From assembly GCA_017938695.1 (NCBI GenBank), contig JAGBBA010000004.1:1-64000 (forward strand): DNA of 64,000 nt, given 5' to 3'. A program made the translations under genes and the position numbers. Source of the stretch: Clostridia bacterium (lineage in GTDB: Bacteria > Bacillota > Clostridia > Christensenellales > Aristaeellaceae). The stretch's first letter is position 1. Every line of letters starts with the position of its first letter. This document shows positions 35,901 through 43,906 of the stretch, one piece after another. The notes below the pieces were generated by a model. That model was given only the letters and a program-made list of their open reading frames with translations. It was not told the origin of the DNA and did not search any database.

Positions 35901-36561
35901 GCATTACGGCTACCTTGACGCGCTCCAAACTGCGCTGGCTGATGCAGTCAAAAGAGCGGATGGAGTCGATCTCGTCGTCGAAAAATTCGATGCGCAGGCT
36001 CTGGCTGCCGGACGGGGGATAGCAGTCCAGGATGGAGCCGCGCAGGGCGCACTGGCCCTTGCCTTCCACCATGTTCACACGCTCGTAGCCCATGCTGGTC
36101 AGGCGGCGGATGAGCTCATCCGGGGCGATGCGGTCGGCCACCATCAGGCGGATGGTGGCGGCGCGGAAGGGATCGGCCGGGCCCATGCGCTGCATGAGAG
36201 CATCAGCGGAGGTGCACAGCAGGCGCGTTTCGCCGCCGGTGATGCGGGCCAGGGTTTCCAGCCGCCGCCAGGCACTTTCGTGGCTGGAGGCACCGCGGGT
36301 CAGGTCGATCTCGCCACCGGGAAGGCACGCCGCCTGGGCCCCCAGAAGCTGCTGGGCATCATCGGCGGCACGGGTGGCCTTCAGATCGTTGGCGGTAATA
36401 AGCAGCACACGCTTGCCTGTATCAGCGGCGATCTTAGACGCGACAAAAGCGGCCTGTCCCTCGGGAAGGCCGGTGACTGCGGTGGGCGTGGCTGCCTGTA
36501 AATAATCAATCAGCTGCTTGAGCGCGGCGGAGGCGGCTCCGCCAAGGAGAGCTTGGGACAT
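32926..36561 (-). CDS. mfd: Transcription-repair coupling factor Mfd
   Basis: 1211 aa from MSQALLGGAASAALK (CCGGAGGTTTTC upstream; longer in-frame extensions run into repeats). Mfd removes stalled RNA polymerase and recruits UvrA. Domains: UvrB-like N-terminus (about 1-330), RNA-polymerase-interacting CarD-like domain (LKVGDYVVHEDHGVGIYQG), translocase motifs CGDVGYGKTEVSLRA, APTTILAQQH, VDEEQRFGVGHKE, LSATPIPRTLHM, QLRGRVGRS, and the C-terminal TRCF domain (TPAVVDALLDIAQLRALA). It is complete and follows pth across a repeat-rich spacer. Confidence 0.97.
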   Translation of the reverse strand: MSQALLGGAASAALKQLIDYLQAATPTAVTGLPEGQAAFVASKIAADTGKRVLLITANDLKATRAADDAQQLLGAQAACLPGGEIDLTRGASSHESAWRRLETLARITGGETRLLCTSADALMQRMGPADPFRAATIRLMVADRIAPDELIRRLTSMGYERVNMVEGKGQCALRGSILDCYPPSGSQSLRIEFFDDEIDSIRSFDCISQRSLERVKVAVMPPATEVLLPENTWAAAARRMRDAVQGADPDKAAESLLFADLPPLPEDDDELPSFFDEKIAPKAREKAASAARNAEIERRTAQLLSDADLVEQGLPFRRIRAWLPVLTDEVHTLLDWFQPDVVLLAQPDQLRDRTEERLRGFSEDLQAAMDRGEAVKQQEKLLLDWETLLHDLTKYPLATFSEFLRGMGGVKTEKVIDLGCKGVAGYQSQVKLLAADCQAWRQQGYAIALLSGGVARGKRLTQALTELGCPATFVEDAHNLILGEVLVLPVTLGHGFIWPEARLVVVSDTDIYGAGYRKAKARKNSGERIAAFTDLKVGDYVVHEDHGVGIYQGTIHLQSEGTYRDYLLIQYQGNDKLYVPIEQLERVQRYIGNPNQPPKLNKLGGGDWQKQKSKVKEGLKKLAFDLVALYAKRSQNQGYAFGPDTPWQRQFEDQFPYELTPDQEQSVREITRDMESSRNMDRLLCGDVGYGKTEVSLRAAFKAVMDGKQVAILAPTTILAQQHYNTVIKRFNGFPVSCDVLSRFRTAKESKDVLARLKEGSIDILVGTHRLLAKDVQFKNLGLLIVDEEQRFGVGHKEIIKNMKSQVDVLTLSATPIPRTLHMSMVGIRDMSVLETPPEERMPVQTHVVEYSDALVRDAILRELSRGGQVYFLYNRVNSIEQFYNRLRALVPEARIGVAHGQMKEHGLEDVMMDFYAGSYDVLLCTTIIESGLDVPTANTLFVFDADRFGLSQLYQLRGRVGRSNRQAYAYFTVRPDKMLSETAEQRLSAIREFTEFGAGFRIAMRDLEIRGAGNILGPEQHGHLATVGYDMYCKLIEETLHEVQGGSMNPSELETRVDLKVDAYLPSDYVRDERQRMEMYKRIAALATEDDREDITDELLDRFGETPAVVDALLDIAQLRALANRIGVSQVLYRKGQLMMKLSDRCAPDPMLLLQAMGVDKRLSLSATHPTALLLKDMRLEERDMLREGVTVLKKLNAKLDELKEAQTAE

Positions 36562-36573
36562 GAAAACCTCCGG

Positions 36574-36615
36574 ATAAATTCGGAATTCGGAATGCGGAAT
36601 TCGGAATGCGGAAAT
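36574..36615 (-). repeat. Heptanucleotide tandem repeat upstream of mfd
   Basis: On the minus strand the units are ATTCCGC-ATTCCGA-ATTCCGC-ATTCCGA-ATTCCGA-ATTT. It ends 4 nt before the mfd ribosome binding site. The pattern matches repeats upstream of rnc and yggS. Confidence 0.85.
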
Positions 36616-36630
36616 AAATGCGGGCCGGGC

Positions 36631-36716
36631 GAGCGGCAGAACCACTCCTTCCTTCAGCCGCAAGCGGCTGCCACCTCCCTCGGGGAGGGAGGCTTTTGGC
36701 GGCGCAAAGCCAAACA
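36631..36716. repeat. Intergenic repeat with two hairpins
   Basis: Contains AGCGGCAGAACCA (shared with 452-464), CAGCCGCAAGCGGCTG and CCTCCCTCGGGGAGGGAGG. Together with the flanking repeats this fills the 297-nt gap between pth and mfd; I see no gene in it. Confidence 0.7.
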
Positions 36717-36858
36717 ATACCTGCGTCGCGGCGCGCCTGTTGCGCGCCGGGCCCCCTGCTCGGAGATCGCCCGGTAACGCTCTTCCCGCATGGGTTTCGA
36801 AAGGGTCGAAGACCCTTCGTAGGGGAGTGCAGAGGGGACAAAGTCCCCTCTGCCCCCG
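36717..36858 (-). repeat. Modular intergenic stem-loop element, pth copy
   Basis: On the minus strand it begins 4 nt after the pth stop with GCAGAGGGGA-CTTTG-TCCCCTCTGC, then GAAGGGTC-TTC-GACCCTTTC, then GATCTCCGAGC and GGCGCGCAAC-A-GGCGCGCCGCGACGC. The order and orientation are as in the other copies. Confidence 0.78.
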
Positions 36859-37437
36859 TTACTTCCCGTTGTAGCTTTGCATGGCGTGGTCGATGCCGGA
36901 CTTGAGCCAGTCTTCGACGCAGTCGGCGGCGGCGGTGAAGGCGGACTGCATGGCGTCCAGTTCTTCGCGGGTCTGGTAGTGGGAGAGGACCCAGTTGGCC
37001 AGGTCCCAGCCTTCGGGCTTGGCACCCACGCCTACGCGGATCCGGGGGAAGGTTTGGGCGGGAACGTGCTGCATGATGGAACGCATGCCGTTATGGGTGC
37101 CTGCGCTGCCGGTTTTACGGACGCGCAGCTTGCCCAGGGGCAGGTCGATATCATCATAGATGACCAGCAGGTGATCCAGGGGAGCCTTGTACCACTGGAG
37201 CAGCTCGCCCACGCACTGGCCGGAGAGGTTCATGAAGGTCTGGGGCTGGCAGAGCACGACACGCTTGCCGTCCAGGTTGATTTCGGCCAGCATGCCGGAG
37301 CACTTTTTGCGGTTGAGGGGTGCATTCCAGCGGCGGGCGAGGATATCGGTGGTGTCAAAACCGGCGTTGTGCCGGGTGTGGGCGTACTGGGCACCGGGAT
37401 TGCCCAGGCCCACGATGATCCAGGTTTCCTTTTCCAT
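36859..37437 (-). CDS. pth: Peptidyl-tRNA hydrolase
   Basis: 192 aa from MEKETWIIVGLGNPG; TTGGAGATTGAT precedes it. Releases peptides from stalled peptidyl-tRNA. Catalytic His is H23 in YAHTRHNAGFD; other signatures are KPQTFMNLSG-type (CQPQTFMNLSGQ), VIYDDIDLPLGKLR and GSAGTHNGMRSI. It lies between purR and mfd, reading the same way. Confidence 0.96.
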   Translation of the reverse strand: MEKETWIIVGLGNPGAQYAHTRHNAGFDTTDILARRWNAPLNRKKCSGMLAEINLDGKRVVLCQPQTFMNLSGQCVGELLQWYKAPLDHLLVIYDDIDLPLGKLRVRKTGSAGTHNGMRSIMQHVPAQTFPRIRVGVGAKPEGWDLANWVLSHYQTREELDAMQSAFTAAADCVEDWLKSGIDHAMQSYNGK

Positions 37438-37512
37438 ATCAATCTCCAAAACACGTTTTCGCGGAGAGGCAAAAAGGACACCCCTCCGCAAAAGTAGTAT
37501 GCGCTTTTGTAT

Positions 37513-38334
37513 TTAGGCCATCAGCCAATCGGCAGGTTTGAGGGTAGCCACGGGCTGGTCGTCGTCGGAGATGTCCAGCACCATCAGGCTCTTGTAGTCG
37601 GTGATGCGTTTCTTCTCGGGGGAGGCGGTTTCCATCACGAAGGCCATGCCCACCACCTCGATGTTGAACTCGTGCATCAGCTCCACCATGCCCTTGGCGG
37701 TGCCGCCAGCTTTGAGGAAATCGTCCACGATCAGGGTGCGCTGGCCTTCCTTCACGGCGCGGCGGGAAAGGGACATGGTTTCGATGTGCCCGGTGGAACC
37801 GGACACATAGTTGATGTTCACCGCGCTGCCCTCGTACACCTTGGAGGAGCGGCGGGCGATCACCAGCGGCACGCCCAGGGCGTTGGCGGTGCACATGGCT
37901 ACCGGGATGCCCTTGGTTTCCATGGTGAGGACGAAATCCGGCGCGGCGGCGTAGTATTCCGTGGCGATGATCTCGCCCATGCGGCGCACGGCCTCGGGGG
38001 CGGAGAGAATATCAGAAGAATACAGGAAGCCGCCGGGCAGCACCCGGCTGGTGCCGGAAAGCTGCTGGCACAGTTCGGCGATGTAGGCCTGTGCATCAGC
38101 CTTGCTGGCAACGGTGCGGTAGCGCACACCGCCGGCAGCACCGGTCACGGTTTCCAGTTCGCCCAGGCCGAACTGCTTCACCACGTCGCGGAGGATGTCG
38201 ATATCCTCGCTCATGGTGGACTTGGCGGCACCGAACAGCTCGCAGAAGTAAGACAGGGTAAAGATGCGGTTGGGCGCATCGGCAAGGATCTTCATCATGG
38301 CGCTCATGCGCTCATTACGGCGGATCTTTTCCAA
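37513..38334 (-). CDS. purR: Purine operon repressor PurR
   Basis: 273 aa, Gram-positive PurR. N-terminal winged helix (about 1-70: FTLSYFCELFGAAKSTMSEDIDILRD) and a phosphoribosyltransferase-like domain with the PRPP loop TLIVDDFLKAGGTAKG. It responds to PRPP and represses purine genes. The start is a TTG at 38334 with AAAGGAG nine bases upstream; internal ATGs have no SD. A PurBox-like sequence lies upstream, suggesting autoregulation. Confidence 0.95.
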   Translation of the reverse strand: MEKIRRNERMSAMMKILADAPNRIFTLSYFCELFGAAKSTMSEDIDILRDVVKQFGLGELETVTGAAGGVRYRTVASKADAQAYIAELCQQLSGTSRVLPGGFLYSSDILSAPEAVRRMGEIIATEYYAAAPDFVLTMETKGIPVAMCTANALGVPLVIARRSSKVYEGSAVNINYVSGSTGHIETMSLSRRAVKEGQRTLIVDDFLKAGGTAKGMVELMHEFNIEVVGMAFVMETASPEKKRITDYKSLMVLDISDDDQPVATLKPADWLMA

Positions 38335-38405
38335 AGAAGGTCGCTCCTTTCATAATCCCGCCCATTATAGCACAAACCTGCGAATGATGGAAGATATTTT
38401 TTGCA

Positions 38406-38420
38406 CGAACGTTCGGATTT
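38406..38420. promoter_or_regulatory. PurBox-like operator
   Basis: On the minus strand AAATCCGAACGTT matches the PurBox AWWWCCGAACWWT at 12 of 13 positions, and its centre is the palindrome CGAACGTTCG. It is about 70 nt upstream of purR, just ahead of a TATAAT box (minus strand, near 38363). Confidence 0.6.
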
Positions 38421-38431
38421 TTTGTGTTTTT

Positions 38432-39187
38432 TTATGAGGGGATGCCCTCCTGCAGGGCCAGCAGGATCATTTGCTGCAGCTGCTGGCACTGGCTGGGCCA
38501 GCGGGCGGCGCAGTGGCGGGCCAGGGCTTCATCTGCCAGGATGAACAATAGCGTCAGGCTGGGCTGGGCTGCGTCGTCGGCAAGGGTCAGCAGCCACTCG
38601 CCGTTGCCGGCAGGGGTGATCATGGCGGTATCCTCGGATGCAGGCAGGGGCAGCGCGGGGTCAAAGCTGTCCGACAGGGTGAGGGTCACGGTGTTGTACA
38701 CAGTCTGCGCGGCACTGTGCCAGCGCTTTTCCAGAAAGGTGAACGAGTTGCCGGGGGGCAGCGTCAGCAGGATATCCATCAGGGTGGAAGCACCCTCCAG
38801 CAGGCGCAGGCGCAGGCACAGCCGCCCGTCCTGCAGGGTGAAGGACTCCGCCGGGGCCAGCTGCTCCAGGCGGAAGCGTTCGCGCCACTGGGGAGCCTGG
38901 CGGTTGATCAGCTGGCGGCGGCTCACCGGGATGCGCTGGGCAAAGACCTCGATGGCATACTCGCCCTCGCGGGTCAGGATCAACAGATCACCCAGGGGAT
39001 GGGCTTGTCGGGAAAGCTGCCCCTGTTCCTGCATGTCGCTGAGGCTCAGCTGCATGGTGAAATAGTTCATCAGGTCCATTTCCACCAGGAATTGTAGTAG
39101 CTGCATGGCGGTGCAGGGCCCCAGCTGGGACAGCGCATACAGGATGATCAGCTTGTTTTCGGATTCAGGGATATACTTGCGTTCCAT
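38432..39187 (-). CDS. DUF4364-like protein
   Basis: 251 aa from MERKYIPESENKLIILYAL. The N-terminal region (ESENKLIILYALSQLGPCTAMQLLQFL) looks like a winged helix, and the rest fits the DUF4364 family of Firmicutes. The function of the family is not established; a regulatory role is possible. CCGGAGG lies 12 nt before the ATG. No convincing partner is adjacent. Confidence 0.65.
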   Translation of the reverse strand: MERKYIPESENKLIILYALSQLGPCTAMQLLQFLVEMDLMNYFTMQLSLSDMQEQGQLSRQAHPLGDLLILTREGEYAIEVFAQRIPVSRRQLINRQAPQWRERFRLEQLAPAESFTLQDGRLCLRLRLLEGASTLMDILLTLPPGNSFTFLEKRWHSAAQTVYNTVTLTLSDSFDPALPLPASEDTAMITPAGNGEWLLTLADDAAQPSLTLLFILADEALARHCAARWPSQCQQLQQMILLALQEGIPS

Positions 39188-39208
39188 GAAAGCTTGAAAC
39201 CTCCGGAA

Positions 39209-39236
39209 AAGGAAAGCCTCCCAGCGATGGGAGGCT
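39209..39236 (-). terminator. Terminator of HPr-like gene
   Basis: AGCCTCCCA/TGGGAGGCT, perfect 9-bp stem with a 4-nt loop, then TTCCTTTTCC on the minus strand. It lies upstream of the DUF4364-like start. Confidence 0.7.
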
Positions 39237-39310
39237 GAATATGCAATAAGAATGGGCACAACAAAATCAGCCGTCAGGCTGACGGGAAATGGGCGCGGAA
39301 CGAAAGTGCC

Positions 39311-39538
39311 TTACGCCAGGAAGGACTGGATGTCGTTCATCAGGTCGTCGCACTCGTCGCAGTAAACTTCCAAGGTGATGGGCTTGGACAGATCCAGGGA
39401 GAAAATGCCCAGGATGGACTTGGCATCCACCACGTGACGGCCGGCGCGCAGGTCCATGTCGTAGGGATAGCGGTTGACGGTGTTGACGAAGGTCTTGACG
39501 TTCTCGGCGAGGCTCAGCTTAATATTGATGGACTTCAT
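39311..39538 (-). CDS. HPr-like protein lacking the phosphorylatable histidine
   Basis: 75 aa of the HPr fold. The regulatory-serine segment VVDAKSILGIFSLDL closely matches HPr (S41 equals Ser46), but the segment that should hold HxRPA reads SLAENVKTFVNT, so His15 is absent. This is the pattern of Crh-type proteins, which cannot transfer phosphate in the PTS but can act in catabolite control after Ser phosphorylation. It is monocistronic. AAGGAGGA is 11 nt before the ATG. Confidence 0.78.
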   Translation of the reverse strand: MKSINIKLSLAENVKTFVNTVNRYPYDMDLRAGRHVVDAKSILGIFSLDLSKPITLEVYCDECDDLMNDIQSFLA

Positions 39539-39576
39539 TGTTCATCATTCCTCCTTAATCACAACTCTACCCTTCT

Positions 39577-39605
39577 ATTATAAGGGAAACGCTGGGAAAA
39601 AGCAA
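39577..39605 (-). promoter_or_regulatory. Promoter of HPr-like gene
   Basis: TTGCTT (39600-39605), a 17-nt spacer and TATAAT (39577-39582) on the minus strand. Confidence 0.65.
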
Positions 39606-39706
39606 GCGTTATGAAAAAATATATTTCCATGAAAGCACGGAAAATCAAGGGGTTGGGGCGTTGGACAGGGGCAGATGTTCCGTGGGTGCACAGCCCCTGT
39701 TCGGGG

Positions 39707-39736
39707 TTGAAAAGAATGGGAAAAGCGTGGTATACT
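39707..39736 (+). promoter_or_regulatory. recD2 promoter
   Basis: TTGAAA (39707-39712), an 18-nt spacer and TATACT (39731-39736). Confidence 0.6.
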
Positions 39737-39770
39737 AATAAGAACTGCGAAAATGACGGGAGGTGAGCTG

Positions 39771-42008
39771 ATGGAGCAGGTGGAAGCCAGCGTGCTGGGC
39801 ACGATCTACCGCAACGAGGAGAACGGCTACTCCGTCTTGATGGCCCGCATGGGCCGCAGCGAGATCACCATCGTGGGCGTGCTGCCGGAGCTCACCGCCG
39901 GCGAGCAGGGCATCTTCACCGGCGAATGGGTGGAGCATCCCCAGTACGGCCGCCAGCTGAAGTGCACCGGCTGCCAGCTGCAAAAGCCCACCACCCTGCT
40001 GGGCATCGAGCGTTACCTGGGTTCGGGGCTGATCCACGGCGTGGGCCCCAGCACGGCCAAGCTCATCGTCCGCCAGTTCGGCGAGGAGACCCTCACTGTG
40101 CTTTCTGAGCATCCCGAGCGTTTGCAGGAAGTGCCCAAGATGGGCAAGAAGCGGTGGATCCAAATCGCCGAAAGCTTCCGCGAGCAGCAGCAGGCCCGGG
40201 AGGCCATGATCTTCCTGCAGTCCTACGGCATACCGGCCAGCCTGTCCGTGAAGATCAGCCGCCTCTACGGCGAGCGCACCCCGGACGTGATCCGCGCCAA
40301 TCCCTACCGCCTGTGCGAAGACCTGGACGGCGTGGGCTTCCTCACGGCGGACCGCATCGGCACCGCCCTGGGCATCGCGCCGGACAGTGAGCACCGCATC
40401 CAGAGCGCGATCAAATATATATTAAAAGAAGTTTCCATCAGCATGGGGCATGTGTATCTGCCCCGGCGCGAATTGATCCAGCGGGCGGCAGGACTGCTCC
40501 ATGTGGACGAAACCATGTGCCACCGGCAGATCCAGCAGATGCAGCTGCAGCGGGATATCGTGATCCAGGGCGGCGACGGCGAGGAAGAACGGGTGTACCT
40601 GCCCGTGTTCGACTCCGCTGAGCGCGAGGTGGCCCAGCGGCTGTGCGAACTGATGGCCTCCCTGGCCCCCATGAAGACCGGCAACCGCGTCCACAAGGAC
40701 ATTGACAAGTTTGAAAAGACGCGCAATATCCGCTTTTCCGAGCGGCAGCGCGAGGCCATCGTCAGCGCGCTGGAGCAGGGCGTGCTGGTGATCACCGGCG
40801 GCCCCGGCACCGGCAAGACGACCATCATCAACTGCATCATCAGCCTGCTCTCCCAGGAGGCGGAGGTGGTGCTGTGCGCCCCCACGGGCCGCGCTGCCAA
40901 GCGCATGACCGAGGCCACCGGCTTCGAGAGCAAAACCATCCACCGCCTGCTGGAATACGGCGGCGACGATACCTCCTTTGCCCGCAACCAGGATAACCCC
41001 ATCGAGGGCGACTGCATCATCGTGGACGAAACCTCCATGGTGGATCTGATGCTGATGCGTTCCCTCCTGCGGGCCATTGAGCCCGGCACACGCCTCCTGC
41101 TGGTGGGCGACGCCGACCAGCTGCCCAGCGTGGGCGCAGGCAATGTGCTGGGGGATATCCTGGAAAGCGGCGCGGTGCCTCATGTGCGCCTGACGGATAT
41201 CTTCCGCCAGGGCGAAACCAGCCGCATCGTGGTGAACGCCCACCGCATCAACCAGGGACAGATGCCCCTTCTGAACGAAAAAGGCACGGATTTCTTTTTC
41301 GAGCGCAAGGAGGGATTTCTGCCTGCGGCCCAGACCATCGTGCAGCTGGTGACCACCCGGCTGCCCAAATTCCTGGGCTATTCGGAAAAGGAACGCGTGG
41401 AGCAGGCGGTGCGCAACATTCAGGTGCTGGCCCCCGCCAAGAAGGGCGAGTGCGGCGTGGGCGCGCTGAACAACATGCTGCAGGCTGCGCTGAATCCCCC
41501 TGCGCCCCACCGGCCCAGCCTGCACTACGGCGAGACCATCTTCCGCCTGGGCGACAAGGTGATGCAGACCAAGAACGATTACCAGATCGAGTGGCGCAAG
41601 GAAACCTACGCAGGCTGGGAGGACGGCACCGGCGTCTTCAACGGCGACGTGGGGTTCATCACCGAGGTGGACGAGGAGGAACACAGCCTGACCGTGCTCT
41701 TTGACGAGGAGCGCGAGGTGGTGTACCAGTCTGGCCAATTGGAAAACCTGGACCTGGCCTACTGCCTCTCGGTGCACAAAAGCCAGGGCAGTGAGTTCCC
41801 GGTGGTGGTGATGCCCGTGGCTGGCGGCCCGCCCATGCTGTTGACCCGCAACCTGTTCTACACCGCCCTGACCCGTGCCCGGTCGCTGGTGGTGCTGGTG
41901 GGCCGGGAGGACGTGGTGCGGCAGATGGTGGAAAACGACCACATCCTGAAGCGTTACACCACCCTGACGGACCGGCTGTCCGCCATGGCGGTGCTGGTGC
42001 CGCGATGA
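39771..42008 (+). CDS. recD2: RecD2-type 5'-3' DNA helicase
   Basis: 745 aa superfamily 1B helicase from the ATG after GGGAGGTGAGCTG. The N-terminal OB-like and helix-hairpin-helix regions (about 1-220) mark RecD2 rather than RecBCD RecD. Motifs: Walker A TGGPGTGKTT, APTGRAAKRM, DETSMVDLML, LVGDADQLPSVGAG, FRQGETSRIV, and the C-terminal KSQGSEFPVVVMP and YTALTRARSLVVL. It acts in replication-linked repair. ATGA overlap with the following comFC-like gene. Confidence 0.95.
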   Translation: MEQVEASVLGTIYRNEENGYSVLMARMGRSEITIVGVLPELTAGEQGIFTGEWVEHPQYGRQLKCTGCQLQKPTTLLGIERYLGSGLIHGVGPSTAKLIVRQFGEETLTVLSEHPERLQEVPKMGKKRWIQIAESFREQQQAREAMIFLQSYGIPASLSVKISRLYGERTPDVIRANPYRLCEDLDGVGFLTADRIGTALGIAPDSEHRIQSAIKYILKEVSISMGHVYLPRRELIQRAAGLLHVDETMCHRQIQQMQLQRDIVIQGGDGEEERVYLPVFDSAEREVAQRLCELMASLAPMKTGNRVHKDIDKFEKTRNIRFSERQREAIVSALEQGVLVITGGPGTGKTTIINCIISLLSQEAEVVLCAPTGRAAKRMTEATGFESKTIHRLLEYGGDDTSFARNQDNPIEGDCIIVDETSMVDLMLMRSLLRAIEPGTRLLLVGDADQLPSVGAGNVLGDILESGAVPHVRLTDIFRQGETSRIVVNAHRINQGQMPLLNEKGTDFFFERKEGFLPAAQTIVQLVTTRLPKFLGYSEKERVEQAVRNIQVLAPAKKGECGVGALNNMLQAALNPPAPHRPSLHYGETIFRLGDKVMQTKNDYQIEWRKETYAGWEDGTGVFNGDVGFITEVDEEEHSLTVLFDEEREVVYQSGQLENLDLAYCLSVHKSQGSEFPVVVMPVAGGPPMLLTRNLFYTALTRARSLVVLVGREDVVRQMVENDHILKRYTTLTDRLSAMAVLVPR

Positions 42009-42637
42009 ACGTGAAGAACATCTGGAAGATCCTTTTCCCGGAGCGTGTGGTGTGCGTGGCCTGCGGACGGCCCAGCCGGGGTGAGCTGATCTGCGAGCAG
42101 TGCCAGGATGAGCTGGACGCCCTCCGCCTGGACGGCACAGTGGAGCATGCCTCCTACCGATACGATGGCGCGGCGAAGAAGCTAATCCACCGCCTGAAAT
42201 TCGATAATGTGACTGCTGCGGCCACCGTGCTGGCCCGGGCCGTGGCCTTGGATGCGCTGAAGCTGCACATCGCCCCGGATACGGTGGTCACCTGGGTCAC
42301 CATGCCGGAAAAGCGCAGGAAGGAGCGCGGCATCGACCATGGGCAGGTGCTGGCCAGGGCGGTGGCCCTGCGGCTGGGGCTGGAATGCAGGCGGCTGCTC
42401 ATCCGCAGCCAGGAGAACCCCTTCCGCACCCAGCGGGGCTCCAGCAAGGCGCGACGGCTGCGCAACCTGCAAGGCATGTTCGCTGCCGAAGAAAACCTGC
42501 CACGGTATATCCTGCTGGTGGATGACGTGCTCACCACCGGCGCAACAACGGAAACCTGCGCTGCATGCCTCCGGGCAGGCGGCGCGCATGTGAGTGTTCT
42601 CACGGCTGCCAAGGTCGTGAAAAACCTGGAGGGATGA
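42005..42637 (+). CDS. comFC: ComFC-like phosphoribosyltransferase-fold protein
   Basis: 210 aa. An N-terminal four-cysteine zinc ribbon (CVACGRPSRGELICEQC) precedes a phosphoribosyltransferase fold with the PRPP loop YILLVDDVLTTGATTET. ComFC proteins support natural transformation in Firmicutes and probably act in DNA uptake or recombination. No comFA is beside it; it overlaps recD2 by 4 nt, which also ties it to DNA metabolism. Confidence 0.88.
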   Translation: MNVKNIWKILFPERVVCVACGRPSRGELICEQCQDELDALRLDGTVEHASYRYDGAAKKLIHRLKFDNVTAAATVLARAVALDALKLHIAPDTVVTWVTMPEKRRKERGIDHGQVLARAVALRLGLECRRLLIRSQENPFRTQRGSSKARRLRNLQGMFAAEENLPRYILLVDDVLTTGATTETCAACLRAGGAHVSVLTAAKVVKNLEG

Positions 42638-42640
42638 ACC

Positions 42641-43867
42641 ATGAAGATTGGAAAGCTGCTGCTGTTGGTGCTGGCGATAGTGTGCCTGTGCTCCGCTGCC
42701 GGGGCCGAGGGCATCTGGACCGCCACCGACCTGACCCCTGCCACCGAGGATATGCCCCTGGCGGAGGACATCACCCAGGAGGTGCTGCTCAACGGCGCGA
42801 TGGACTTTGCCCATCTGAACAAGATGCGCGATAACAACTACCGCTCCATCTGGGAAAGCTACCAGTACAGCGTGGAGCACGAGCTGCTCATCACTCCGCC
42901 CGAGGGCAAGGCGGTGGGCGGCATCACCATCAAGTGGCGCTCCTACAACACCATGAAGACGCTGATCCAGGTGCGCAACGATAAGGGCGAGTGGGAGACC
43001 ATCGCCAAGGGCGGCGATGAATTCCTGGCCCAGTATATCCCCATGCCGCCTACCACCACGGAGTTCCGCATCACCGGCGAGAACCCGGCGGCCCGGCTGC
43101 AGATCTGCGAGATCATCGTGATGACCCCCGGCCGTCTGCCCCAGGATTTCCAGCTCTGGAAGGAGCCCCCGGAGAAGGCGGACATGATGCAGCTGGTATC
43201 CCACCCGGATGACGAGCTGCTTTGGTTCGGCGGCCTTTTGCCCACCTATGCAGGCGAATTGAAAAAGGACGTGGTGGTGGTCTGCGCGGCGTTCCGCAAT
43301 TATCACCGCCGCCTGGAAATGCTGGACGGCCTGTGGACCGCTGGCGTGAAGTATCACCCCATCTTTATCGGGTTGGAGGATTACATCAGCAGCAACATGT
43401 TTGAGGTGATCGACAACTGGGGCCGCCAGCGCGCCACCGCCAAGGTGGTGACCATGTACCGCAAGTACCAGCCCGATGTGGTGGTTTTGCAGGACATCAA
43501 GGGCGAATACGGCCACGGCGTGCACCGCGCTTTCACCAACATCTGCCAGCATGCGGTGGAATCCGCCGCCAATCCCAACTACGAGCTGCAGGAAGTGCTG
43601 CGCTACGGCGTGTGGGAAGTGCCCAAGGTGTACATCCACCTGTACGAGGAAAACCAGATCAAGATGGACTGGAAGAAGCCCCTTTCCGCTTTCGGCGGCA
43701 AAACGGGCCTGGAGGTGGCCACCGAGGCCTTCCGCAAGCATGTGACCCAGCAGGGCCGCTGGGACGTGTGGGACGGCGGCGACTGGGACAACAGCCTTTT
43801 CGGCCTGTGGCACACCACCGTGGGCCCGGACGTCAAGGGCGGCGACATGTTTGAGCATATCGACTGA
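42641..43867 (+). CDS. Exported PIG-L family deacetylase
   Basis: 408 aa. Signal peptide (residues 1-22, ending SAAGAEG). The N-terminal domain (about 45-165) is a discoidin-like beta-sandwich. The C-terminal PIG-L/LmbE domain has the zinc motif SHPDDELLW (H188, D190, D191) and GHGVHRAF (H292, H295). The family removes N-acetyl groups from GlcNAc-type sugars, here presumably outside the membrane. GGAGGGATGAACC precedes the ATG; it lies 3 nt after comFC. Confidence 0.85.
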   Translation: MKIGKLLLLVLAIVCLCSAAGAEGIWTATDLTPATEDMPLAEDITQEVLLNGAMDFAHLNKMRDNNYRSIWESYQYSVEHELLITPPEGKAVGGITIKWRSYNTMKTLIQVRNDKGEWETIAKGGDEFLAQYIPMPPTTTEFRITGENPAARLQICEIIVMTPGRLPQDFQLWKEPPEKADMMQLVSHPDDELLWFGGLLPTYAGELKKDVVVVCAAFRNYHRRLEMLDGLWTAGVKYHPIFIGLEDYISSNMFEVIDNWGRQRATAKVVTMYRKYQPDVVVLQDIKGEYGHGVHRAFTNICQHAVESAANPNYELQEVLRYGVWEVPKVYIHLYEENQIKMDWKKPLSAFGGKTGLEVATEAFRKHVTQQGRWDVWDGGDWDNSLFGLWHTTVGPDVKGGDMFEHID

Positions 43868-43906
43868 CCCGCCGGGCAAGCCTGATACAAAAAAGGAGCA
43901 TGACCC

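Noticed and set aside
34021..36501. 826-codon plus-strand ORF opposite mfd
   Set aside because: It mirrors the mfd reading frame. High GC at third positions removes stop codons from the antisense frame; the translation is low-complexity Gly/His/Gln/Leu with no domain and no SD.
39581..39700. Small ORFs between the HPr-like gene and recD2
   Set aside because: No SD, AT-rich spacer, and the stretch is explained by the two divergent promoters.
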